Positions 1 to 5,718 of a stretch of DNA of 37,808 bases are shown here, piece after piece. How positions within the stretch are numbered: position 1 is the stretch's first letter; each line of letters opens with the position of its first letter. The position numbers and the translations under genes are program-made. The stretch is from Verrucomicrobiota bacterium (GTDB taxonomy: Bacteria; Verrucomicrobiota; Kiritimatiellia; JAHIZV01), in contig JAHIZV010000021.1 in NCBI GenBank assembly GCA_018814445.1, forward strand, positions 1-37,808, given 5' to 3'. The notes beneath the pieces were generated by a model that worked only from the letters and a program-made list of their open reading frames with translations, made no database searches and was not told where the DNA came from.

Positions 1-56
1 CGTAGTTAAGCCCGTCAGGGCTGTGCCTTTCTTTGCCTGGCGCATCCGAAAGTGGT

Positions 57-74
57 CTTAAGTCAGCGGCATTC
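57..74 (+). repeat. Dispersed palindrome-half motif (CTTAAGTCAGCGxCATTC)
   Basis: An 18-bp motif that recurs with one mismatch at 3146-3163 (inverted) and 3354-3371 (direct). The first 100 bases otherwise contain no recognisable gene. The motif probably marks the edge of an old repeat or insertion-sequence remnant extending to the left of the window. Confidence 0.5.
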
Positions 75-107
75 AGGCGCGCCCCATGCCTATTAAAATA
101 GAGGAAA

Positions 108-197
108 ATATGTTTACAAAAGAAGGTTTGAGACGTTGACAATAGAGGGACAAAGGTGTTCAATATGTTTACAAGCTGAATAAATATATGTTTACAA
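108..197. promoter_or_regulatory. Three direct copies of an operator-like 12-mer upstream of the HTH-ATPase gene
   Basis: The identical 12-mer ATATGTTTACAA occurs at 108-119, 163-174 and 186-197. The last copy ends 10 bases before the ATG at 208, and a partial GTTTACTA continues into the start codon. Copy spacings are 55 and 23 bp, so copies 2 and 3 are about two helical turns apart. The next gene encodes an N-terminal helix-turn-helix, so autoregulation by its own product is the simplest reading. That is inference; the exact repeats are directly visible. Confidence 0.6.
136..164 (+). promoter_or_regulatory. Candidate sigma70-type promoter for the HTH-ATPase gene
   Basis: TTGACA at 136-141 matches the -35 consensus. 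A weak -10 candidate, TTCAAT at 159-164, follows after 17 bp. It overlaps the second operator-like 12-mer, so a protein bound there would block RNA polymerase. The -10 box is poor, so this is tentative. Confidence 0.35.
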
Positions 198-207
198 TAG
201 GTTTACT

Positions 208-1236
208 ATGGTGAAGAAGGCCAACAAAAGGACTGAAATCTCCGCTTTCGTTCGGGATAGGGGCGAAGTTACCGGATCTGAAATATGTCGGCACTTTGAC
301 ATGTCCCGTCAGGCTTTGCACCGGCACATGAAGCAGCTTGTGGCCGAAGGTGAGGTCATTCAGAGGGGAGTAACGCGTGGAGCGACATACCATTCGCTGC
401 AGGACCATGGCCATCTCGGTGAGCGGGGTTACAAGAGAACCTATAGTGTCGAGGGATTACAGGAGGACCGTGTCTGGGATCAGATAGAAACGGTACTTGG
501 ACTGACAACGTCACTGGCGGAGAACGTGCGCGCGATTCTGGAATACGCCTTCACCGAAATGCTGAACAACGTTATCGATCACAGTAAATCTGAACGGTGT
601 GATGTAGAGTTCACGCTTCATCATGACAAAGCGGTTTTCACCGTGCGCGATTACGGCTTAGGTGTTTTCGAGACTATTAAGAATCAGTTAAAGCTCCAGG
701 ACGAGTCGGATGCACTCGCTGAAGTGATAAAGGGCAAGACGACCACTATGCCCGAACGGCACACAGGAAAAGGCATCTTCTTCACGTCCCGGGTCGCCGA
801 CTTCTTTCGGATCAGTTCTCACAGACTCGCCCTTGTGCGTGACCGTGATCGTGACGATGTCTTTGCCGAGCAACAGAGAGCGGCGAAAGGCACCCGCGTT
901 GAGTTTCGAATCGGCCGGAGAACCACGCGCAGGCTTGAACACGTGTTCAACGAATTTGCTCCCGAGCGTCACGATTTCACGTTCGGCAGAACATCGGTGA
1001 GCGTAAAACTCTTCCAGGATCAGTTCATCTCGCGTTCAGAGGCCCGCCGGCTCCTTGCCGGACTGGATCGTTTCAAGGAAATCGAATTGGACTTCAAGGA
1101 CGTAAAATCGATGGGCCAGGGATTCGCGGATGAAGTATTCCGCGTGTTCAAAGAGCATCATCCTGAGATTGAGATCCGCTCAGTGAATGCCAACGAGGGG
1201 GTAGCCGCGATGCTCTCTCATGTTGCGCCAGATTGA
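208..1236 (+). CDS. HTH / HATPase / DUF4325 (STAS-like) regulatory protein
   Basis: 342 aa. Residues about 5-60 form a DeoR/ArsR-like winged helix-turn-helix (TGSEICRHFDMSRQALHRHM, then a wing). Residues about 90-225 look like a GHKL (histidine-kinase type) ATP-binding domain: the N-box EMLNNVIDHS, the G1 box RDYGLGVF and the G2 box TGKGIFFTSR. No phosphoacceptor histidine domain is present. Residues about 250-335 match the DUF4325/STAS-like domain (SRSEARRLLAGL, LDFKDVKSMGQGFADEVFR). The layout resembles an anti-sigma/anti-anti-sigma pair fused to a DNA-binding domain, so an ATP-dependent transcriptional switch is likely; the signal is unknown. The start is ATG with only a weak purine stretch before it. 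Three identical 12-mers lie directly upstream. No partner gene is co-directional, and the next genes run on the other strand. Confidence 0.8.
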   Translation: MVKKANKRTEISAFVRDRGEVTGSEICRHFDMSRQALHRHMKQLVAEGEVIQRGVTRGATYHSLQDHGHLGERGYKRTYSVEGLQEDRVWDQIETVLGLTTSLAENVRAILEYAFTEMLNNVIDHSKSERCDVEFTLHHDKAVFTVRDYGLGVFETIKNQLKLQDESDALAEVIKGKTTTMPERHTGKGIFFTSRVADFFRISSHRLALVRDRDRDDVFAEQQRAAKGTRVEFRIGRRTTRRLEHVFNEFAPERHDFTFGRTSVSVKLFQDQFISRSEARRLLAGLDRFKEIELDFKDVKSMGQGFADEVFRVFKEHHPEIEIRSVNANEGVAAMLSHVAPD

Positions 1237-1262
1237 ACGCGAATGAAGAGGTGTGGGGGTTT

Positions 1263-1290
1263 GGGAGTGTGGGAGTGTGGGAGTGTGGGA
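1263..1290. repeat. Short tandem repeat (GGGAGTGT)3
   Basis: Three perfect 8-bp units at 1263-1286 plus a partial unit, in the gap between the HTH-ATPase gene and hepT. Both genes converge on this gap. It codes for nothing recognisable. Confidence 0.85.
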
Positions 1291-1297
1291 GCAGAAG

Positions 1298-1354
1298 GGA
1301 CTGTCCCTGAGGGCGGCGAAGATTCGACAGAATCATTGGAGGACAGAATCATGA
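1298..1354. repeat. Partial copy of the GGGACTGTCCC-flank repeat
   Basis: This stretch repeats the right flank of the elements at 2192-2306 and 2446-2560: GGGACTGTCCCTGAGGG, then GATTCGACAGAATCATTGG, then AGGACAGAATCAT. The hairpin half is absent. It suggests a solo or truncated copy, or recombination within the family. Confidence 0.7.
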
Positions 1355-1402
1355 GATTAGAGGCGGGGCATGAGTGCGTCTCGAGAAACGCTGCCAGGAA
1401 GT

Positions 1403-1738
1403 CTATTCCGAAGCGATGTCGTGCAGAGACGTCTTCAGCGCGGGAAGCTTGATCGTCACGACATCAATGATGATTTCTGCATCAATGCCGAAATACTGGT
1501 GGATGAGGATATCCCGCAGACCGGCGAGTTTCTTCCATTCTATATCCGGATACTGACTGCGGATCTCATCAGGCACAGCTTTCGCCGCCTCGCCCAGCAC
1601 TTCGAGGTTTCTAATGACCGCATCGTAAGTTCTTCTGTCGGATTCGAGAGGGATCTTCTGGAAGCCGTTCGTGTATTCCTCGATAGCGGAAACCGCCCTC
1701 CTCATGTCCTCGACAAAGACTCTCCAATCACGCGGCAT
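1403..1738 (-). CDS. hepT: HepT-family RNase toxin
   Basis: 111 aa, a normal length for HepT (DUF86, HEPN fold, all alpha). The family's RX4HXY active-site motif is intact as RDILIHQY near residue 75. In characterised systems HepT is an RNase of the HEPN type, and its partner MntA silences it by AMPylating the motif tyrosine. The gene follows mntA on the same strand; its start lies 11 bp inside the end of mntA, so the two are translationally coupled in the usual mntA-hepT order. All key residues are present, so it is probably active. It sits in repeat-rich accessory DNA, as such modules often do. Confidence 0.9.
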   Translation of the reverse strand: MPRDWRVFVEDMRRAVSAIEEYTNGFQKIPLESDRRTYDAVIRNLEVLGEAAKAVPDEIRSQYPDIEWKKLAGLRDILIHQYFGIDAEIIIDVVTIKLPALKTSLHDIASE

Positions 1739-2027
1739 ACTGGACCTCTTGCAGTATGGGGGCGCGGAGGCGGGACTTGAGGGAAGACTTGGTTACGAGG
1801 TCCACAGGGCGGCCAAAAGCGTCTTCGAGATAGAATTTCAGGTCCATGTAGTGATCGAATGTCGGCGTATTGAACTCGACAAGGATATCGACATCACTGT
1901 CCGGCCCTGCCGTGCCCCGGACGATGGATCCAAAGATGCCGATAGAGCGGACGCCGTAGGCGGAAGTAATCTCCACCATATGATCAGTGAGAAAGCTCAA
2001 CACAGACTCTGCGGACAACGTCTTCAT
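1728..2027 (-). CDS. mntA: MntA-type minimal nucleotidyltransferase antitoxin
   Basis: 99 aa from the ATG at 2027. The open frame extends upstream to 2138, but that extension is low-quality sequence within a repeat and the NTase fold begins at MKTLSAES. The nucleotidyltransferase signature GSX10DXD is intact as GSIVRGTAGPDSDVD (residues about 31-45), and a third acidic position is plausible at PVDLV. MntA antitoxins transfer AMP to the HepT tyrosine. No good ribosome-binding site precedes 2027. The 3' end overlaps hepT by 11 bp. The pair should be autoregulated, but I found no clear operator. Confidence 0.88.
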   Translation of the reverse strand: MKTLSAESVLSFLTDHMVEITSAYGVRSIGIFGSIVRGTAGPDSDVDILVEFNTPTFDHYMDLKFYLEDAFGRPVDLVTKSSLKSRLRAPILQEVQYAA

Positions 2028-2113
2028 GGAAGGAGGATAGAGACACGAAGGTATTTCAGTCAAACAGAACATTGAATCCGAGAGGAGTATGGGAGAAATG
2101 GGTGGAAGAGACC

Positions 2114-2306
2114 GTGAAACCACGAAAACGGGCCGCACGAAGATGGCCCACGAAATGCGCGAAATGACGCGAAAAGGGAGAGCGGGGAGGAGGGACTGTT
2201 ACTGAATATTCATTGCGGCTTTGTGCGATGAATATTCACGTGACTGTCCCTGAGGGGCGGTGAGGGAAGGGAAGATTCGACAGAATCATTGGAGGACAGA
2301 ATCATT
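2114..2306. repeat. Direct repeat copy 1 of a 254-bp-period duplication
   Basis: Copy 1 of a near-identical block of about 193 bp; copy 2 is at 2368-2560, offset by exactly 254 bp. Each contains the CCCACGAAATGC-type motif, the REP-like hairpin, and the GATTCGACAGAATCATTGG tail. The intervening 2307-2367 carries a GC-rich spacer. The few differences between copies suggest a recent duplication. Confidence 0.85.
2192..2250. repeat. REP-like hairpin element, copy 1
   Basis: A 59-bp imperfect palindrome. The left arm GGGACTGTTACTGAATATT pairs with the right arm AATATTCACGTGACTGTCCC around a loop of about 14 bases. The same 59-bp unit occurs at 2446-2504 and, in reverse orientation, at 5411-5469. 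GGGACnGTCCC ends are reminiscent of elements mobilised by REP-associated tyrosine transposases (IS200-related); that link is from memory and inference. No such transposase is in the window. Confidence 0.75.
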
Positions 2307-2367
2307 AAGCTGGGGAGGTTCACCACCCGTCTTCGCCTTCGGCTACGCCGTGGCACGCGAAAAGGCT

Positions 2368-2560
2368 GTGAAGCCACAAAAACGGGCCGCAAGAAGATGG
2401 CCCACGAAATGCACGAAATGACGCGAAAGGGGAGAACCGGGAGGAGGGACTGTTACTGAATATTCATTGCGGCTTTGTGCGATGAATATTCACGTGACTG
2501 TCCCTGGGGGGCGGTGAGGGAAGGGGAGATTCGACAGAATCATTGGAGGACAGAATCATG
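2368..2560. repeat. Direct repeat copy 2 of a 254-bp-period duplication
   Basis: Second copy of the block at 2114-2306. It ends at the same GGACAGAATCAT tail, followed by different sequence. Confidence 0.85.
2446..2504. repeat. REP-like hairpin element, copy 2
   Basis: Identical in arms and loop to 2192-2250. Confidence 0.75.
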
Positions 2561-2569
2561 AAGAGGGGA

Positions 2570-2866
2570 TCAGAACGCCGGGATCGTCGGCTTGGCTATC
2601 GGCTTCTCGAACTGCTTGTCCCTTAGGATGGCTGTTGGGTGTTCTATGATGAGGGAGTAATGGGAGAATCGCCCTGAGACTCCGTCGCTCCTCTTCCACT
2701 TGCGTTCGCCCGTCCTTTTCCACTTCATCGAGTAGGACTCGCCATTCAGGGCAGCCCTCATTTCACGAATTATCGGGCTGACCCCTTTTACGGGCTGACC
2801 CCTTTTACAGATATTCTTAGGAGCATATTCTGGGTCAAAAAAGGAGCTGTAAGACCATATTGACAT
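2570..2866 (-). pseudogene. Unidentified chimeric reading frame, probably a gene remnant
   Basis: A 98-codon frame. Its first ~17 codons lie inside the 112-bp repeat (2815-2926) and the next ~11 in a tandem 17-bp repeat. Only the last ~65 residues (from REMRAALNGESYSMKWKRTG to PIAKPTIPAF) look protein-like. I do not recognise the family. The likeliest reading is the 3' end of an older gene whose 5' part was replaced by repeat DNA. Confidence 0.3.
2775..2808. repeat. Tandem 17-mer (GGGCTGACCCCTTTTAC)2
   Basis: Two perfect adjacent copies at 2775-2791 and 2792-2808, immediately left of the first 112-bp repeat. The GGGGTCAGCCC-type end again recalls IS200/REP-transposase-linked elements (inference). 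Confidence 0.75.
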
Positions 2867-2926
2867 GCTTCAGAATGGACTAACGCTCACCATGATAAGG
2901 AGTTGGCGAGGCGCGCCCCCAGGAAA
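2815..2926. repeat. 112-bp direct repeat, copy A
   Basis: Matches 3392-3503 with only three mismatches over 112 bp, in the same orientation, 577 bp apart. It carries no complete gene. Copy B ends exactly where the vsr frame loses homology, so this sequence behaves as an inserted or recombined unit. Confidence 0.85.
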
Positions 2927-2962
2927 ACAGGAAACAGAATCCTCATCCTCACCTCTCCAAAC

Positions 2963-3009
2963 TTCCAAGCATTGGAAAAACACATACCGAAAAGTTCCAA
3001 GCATTGGAA
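2963..3009. repeat. Two copies of the palindrome TTCCAAGCATTGGAA
   Basis: The same 15-bp palindrome (arms TTCCAA/TTGGAA) occurs at 2963-2977 and 2995-3009, 32 bp apart. The flanks also resemble each other (runs of A between them). No gene overlaps. It could be a protein-binding pair or a dispersed repeat of this genome. Confidence 0.65.
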
Positions 3010-3135
3010 GTCTGCGACAGGTGCGACAGCAGGAGCAGAGCGTTAGAAGCTGAAAAAGGGAGCAAAAATCGCCGCTAAGACCCAGAATCTACGCGTTTCG
3101 CGTGCGTAGGTCGTTGATCCCCTAGAGAAACCTGT

Positions 3136-3392
3136 GGTGCGACCCGAATGGCGCTGACTTAAGGATGTCTATGGACGAGTCCTGACACAGTATGCAGACA
3201 TCTCGTCGTAGTCGCGAAGCGGCTTCGACCTTTGGAGTGCTGCAGTTCGACTGCAGCTTTTCCCCCGCGAAGTACACTTCGCGGCCCCAAGGCGGCAGAG
3301 AAACTGCCGCACTCCGAAGGCCCGGCCCGGGGGCCGGGCTCATTCAAACCGCCCTTAAGTCAGCGCCATTCTGGTGCGACCCGGATGGCCCT
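3136..3392. repeat. Composite dyad element with nested hairpin chain
   Basis: A perfect 19-bp inverted repeat (GAATGGCGCTGACTTAAGG at 3146-3164, complement at 3353-3371) bounds the element. The outer flanks carry a 21-bp direct repeat with two mismatches (3135-3155 and 3372-3392). Inside lie five consecutive short hairpins: 3215-3227, 3239-3257, 3265-3284, 3292-3310 and 3320-3339. An extra 12-bp stem (3229-3240 with 3309-3320, one G-U) encloses three of them. The result could fold as a multibranched RNA or cruciform. No protein is encoded. Confidence 0.7.
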
Positions 3393-3503
3393 CTTAGGAG
3401 CATATTCTTGGTCAAAAAAGGAGCTGTAAGGCCATATTGACATGCTTCAGAATGGACTAACGGTCACCATGATAAGGAGTTGGCGAGGCGCGCCCCCAGG
3501 AAA
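3392..3503. repeat. 112-bp direct repeat, copy B
   Basis: Second copy of 2815-2926. On the minus strand it supplies the last ~19 codons and the stop of the truncated vsr frame. Confidence 0.85.
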
Positions 3504-3788
3504 CCAAAGCTTCTCTTTCCAGAACTCCCGCCGTGTCGACGGCGTTGTCGATCCCTTACAGCCTCTGTGCCTGTGCCAGAAGCAGCCATGAACAAATATG
3601 ACGGTTCTGTATTTCGGAAGAACGATATCAGGTTTGCCTGGGAGCTTCTTGTTGAGAGGGCCGTTGACGGTGAAACGATATCCCATGCGGTGGAGCAGGG
3701 AGCGGACGATGAGTTCGGGCTTGGTGTTCTTGCCCCGGATACGGCTCATGTTCCAACTGCGCTTCTCCGGTGTCAGATGGTCAACCAT
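3447..3788 (-). pseudogene. vsr: Truncated Vsr-type mismatch endonuclease
   Basis: A 113-codon frame from ATG at 3788. Residues 1-95 are clearly Vsr (very-short-patch repair endonuclease): LTPEKRSWNMSRIRGKNTKPE at the N-terminus, the catalytic region KLPGKPDIVLPKYRTVIFVHG with the metal-binding Asp, then CFWHRH and the zinc-ligand cysteine (RGCKGST). Homology stops after REFWKEKL; the rest (FPGGAPRQLLIMVTVSPF) is translated from repeat copy B. Vsr proteins normally run to about 135-150 residues with a conserved N-x-x-RD helix after FWxxK, which is missing. The gene is probably inactive. No dcm-type methyltransferase lies nearby. Confidence 0.8.
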
Positions 3789-3895
3789 GGAGGTATTCTA
3801 GCCCATGCCCACGCATCGGCAAATCTGTTCTGATCTAGAACACTGCAGGCCCTGCAAGGTGCTACGATTCCATTACTACTTGAAAGGATGAGGTC

Positions 3896-4183
3896 ATGGT
3901 TGAAGTACTTGCAGAGTATACGGGAAGAAGCGTCAGTCGCGGTGATGGACTTGGAAATGCGAAGTGTCCTACGTGCGGGAAGATTCTGTTCGAATTGGAC
4001 GTTGAGTCTTACAGCGACTTTGAATCGGATCGAACGGTTGAGGTCTGTGCCGACTGCAGAGAGGAGTTAGAGCGGGAGCGGTACGAACGGCTTGATTGCG
4101 ATGTGCTGGATCCGCTGACGTTTGCGAAGCTTTGGGTCTGGTGTGTGGATCGAATGGAGATGACAAATCGCTTTCTCCGTTGA
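3896..4183 (+). CDS. Small zinc-ribbon protein of unknown function
   Basis: 95 aa. Two paired cysteine motifs, CPTCGK (residues about 24-29) and CADC (about 51-54), predict a single zinc ribbon. The region after them is rich in Glu/Arg, and the C-terminus holds LTFAKLWVWCVDRMEM. An AAGGATGAGG purine stretch precedes the ATG, a credible ribosome-binding site. No family name is recognised. It is the first of three co-directional genes (to 5352) whose other members look nuclease-related, so a role in DNA or RNA processing is possible but unproven. Confidence 0.65.
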   Translation: MVEVLAEYTGRSVSRGDGLGNAKCPTCGKILFELDVESYSDFESDRTVEVCADCREELERERYERLDCDVLDPLTFAKLWVWCVDRMEMTNRFLR

Positions 4184-4230
4184 GCCCGGAGATATACAGT
4201 CGCTTACACAGTCACTGGTTTGCTCAAGAG

Positions 4231-4677
4231 ATGACAAAGACACAACAACTTGTTGCGATGGCGAAGGATCTCGCTCGGGAGTCCTCGTCCTTCCATGAGG
4301 TGAAAGGCCCCGGAAAGGGCGATCGGGCAGCGAACAGCTTCATGAAAGAGCTTCGACAACGGGCGTTGCAGCGGTTTCAGCACGACTACTCAGAGAAGCA
4401 GCTATGCGAGGGCGTCAAGGCTGCGGTCGATTTCTACATTCCTGAGGAGCATACGGTTGTTGAGATTGCCATGTCTCTGCGTACGCCTCTTTCTGAGTTC
4501 CACAAAGATATCTTCAAGGTTCTTCTGGCGAAGGATCGCGGAGAGGACATTCGGCACCTTGTCTTTGTGTCGAAGCCTGGCGCGATCAAGAGGCACGAGG
4601 CGCCGGCGTCTCAGGCAGTCATAGACTGGTTGGAGAAGAACTACTCAGTCACGGTGACGATTGAGGAGTTCGACTAG
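4231..4677 (+). CDS. Possible PD-(D/E)XK-fold protein
   Basis: 148 aa from the ATG at 4231, preceded by CAAGAG. The open frame reaches back to 4096, but that part overlaps the zinc-ribbon gene in another frame. Residues about 65-110 (VDFYIPEEHTVVEIAMSLRTP, then FHKDIFKVLLAK) have the strand-D, strand-ExA, helix pattern of restriction-endonuclease-like folds: Asp in VDFYIP, Glu in VVEIA. The usual Lys of ExK is replaced by Ala, with Lys residues further on. LVFVSKPGAIKRH would be the next strand. The fold call is an inference from pattern, not from a recognised family. It lies 47 bp after the zinc-ribbon gene and 4 bp before the NERD gene. Confidence 0.55.
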   Translation: MTKTQQLVAMAKDLARESSSFHEVKGPGKGDRAANSFMKELRQRALQRFQHDYSEKQLCEGVKAAVDFYIPEEHTVVEIAMSLRTPLSEFHKDIFKVLLAKDRGEDIRHLVFVSKPGAIKRHEAPASQAVIDWLEKNYSVTVTIEEFD

Positions 4678-4681
4678 TCAC

Positions 4682-5352
4682 ATGGAGATAATCGTATCTA
4701 TCTTGGAGTCGGTCTTCCGCGCGCTTGCGGGGATACCTCCCATGATCCTTGTCCTCTTCGTACTTCTTGTCGTGTTGTCAAAGGTTCTGAAGAATCCTGC
4801 ATTCAAGGGCTGGTCCGGGGAGAAAGCCGTGTCGGTGGTGTTGAGGAAGTTAGAGAAACATGGTTTTCGGATTCTGAATGACATCATGTTGCCCGCAGGA
4901 GAGGGAACCACTCAAATCGATCATGTTGTGGTTTCTCGCTTCGGCGTCTTTGTTATCGAGACGAAGAACTACAAGGGATGGATCTATACGGAGGGGAGAA
5001 GAATCGGCAGTGGACTCAGGTGAACTTCAAGAAGAAGAATCGGTTTCAGAATCCTCTTCGGCAGAACTACAAGCATACTAAGACGCTGTCCGAATTGACC
5101 GGGATTCCTCACGAGGTGATTCATAGTGTTGTTGTGTTTGTTGGGGAGGCGGAGTTTAAGACGGAGAGGCCGGCGAATATGATTCAGGGGAAGAATCTGA
5201 CGCGCCATATCCGCGCATATCAGCAGCATCTGATTCAGGATGAGCAGGTTCCGGAGATTGCGGAAGTCATCGGACAATGGGCGATTGTGAATACGAGGGA
5301 GAATAGGCGGAGGCATGTGGAAGCGCTTCGGGAGAAGCGGTCCAAGGTCTAA
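4682..5352 (+). pseudogene. Membrane-anchored NERD-domain protein, frameshifted
   Basis: Two overlapping frames together make one NERD (nuclease-related domain) protein. The first (ATG 4682) has a membrane segment (about residues 18-36, PPMILVLFVLLVVLSK), then WSGEKAVSVVLRKL, IDHVVVSRFGVFVIETKNYKGWIY with the catalytic Asp and ExK. Just after WIY the frame is lost near 4988-4992. The family's continuation, GGEKNRQWTQ then FQNPLRQNYKHTKTL and IHSVVVFVG, follows in the next frame to the stop at 5352. Skipping two bases (AC at 4988-4989) would join them. Upstream a GAGGAG lies within the previous gene's end. It is probably a broken gene, although a sequencing or assembly error is possible. NERD proteins often occur in defence or plasmid contexts. 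Confidence 0.75.
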
Positions 5353-5718
5353 GGTCCAATGTCCAAGGTTGCTGCCCGGCGGAGCCGCCCGCAGAAGGTG
5401 CGGCCACCCAGGGACAGTCACGTGAATATTCATCACGCTTTGCGTAAGTGAATATTCAGTAACAGTCCCTCCTCCCACTCAGGTTTCAGGATTTTTACCC
5501 GCCTCAGGCGGGCAAGGGTCTCAGGTTTCCTTACCGCCTCCCTCAGGGACAGTCACGTGAATATTGTTGTTTGCCCGGGGGAGCCGCCCGCCACCCCCAG
5601 TGTCAGGCACGGGAAGAGAAACCTGAGACCACGCCTTTGGCGTGGGCCCGTCCCTACCTTTATTGTTGTGCATTCGTGTCCCCCCCGCTAATCGCGGGGT
5701 GAGATTCGCGGTTCCTGA
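5353..5718. repeat. Gene-free gap filled with repeats
   Basis: No gene is seen in these 366 bp. The gap starts with heptad-like GGTCCAA repeats (5341-5369), then an inverted REP-like hairpin (5411-5469), a CCCGCCTCAGGCGGG palindrome near 5499-5513, and a half REP-like element (5546-5565). The NERD and kelch genes converge here. The palindromes could terminate transcription, but none is followed by a clear T-run. Confidence 0.7.
5411..5469. repeat. REP-like hairpin element, copy 3 (inverted)
   Basis: 59 bp, the reverse complement of the units at 2192 and 2446: starts GGGACAGTCACGTGAATATT and ends GAATATTCAGTAACAGTCCC. The loop differs slightly. A half copy (GGGACAGTCACGTGAATATT) follows at 5546-5565. 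Confidence 0.75.

Noticed and set aside
2027-2138. N-terminal extension of mntA to 2138
   Set aside because: The extension reads into repeat DNA and does not match the NTase family; the fold starts at the ATG at 2027.
3136-3392. Complete insertion sequence between the 19-bp inverted repeats
   Set aside because: The interior is only about 190 bp of hairpins and has no transposase frame.
4988-4992. Programmed frameshift in the NERD gene
   Set aside because: No slippery heptamer or downstream structure is apparent at the junction, so mutation or a sequence error is simpler.
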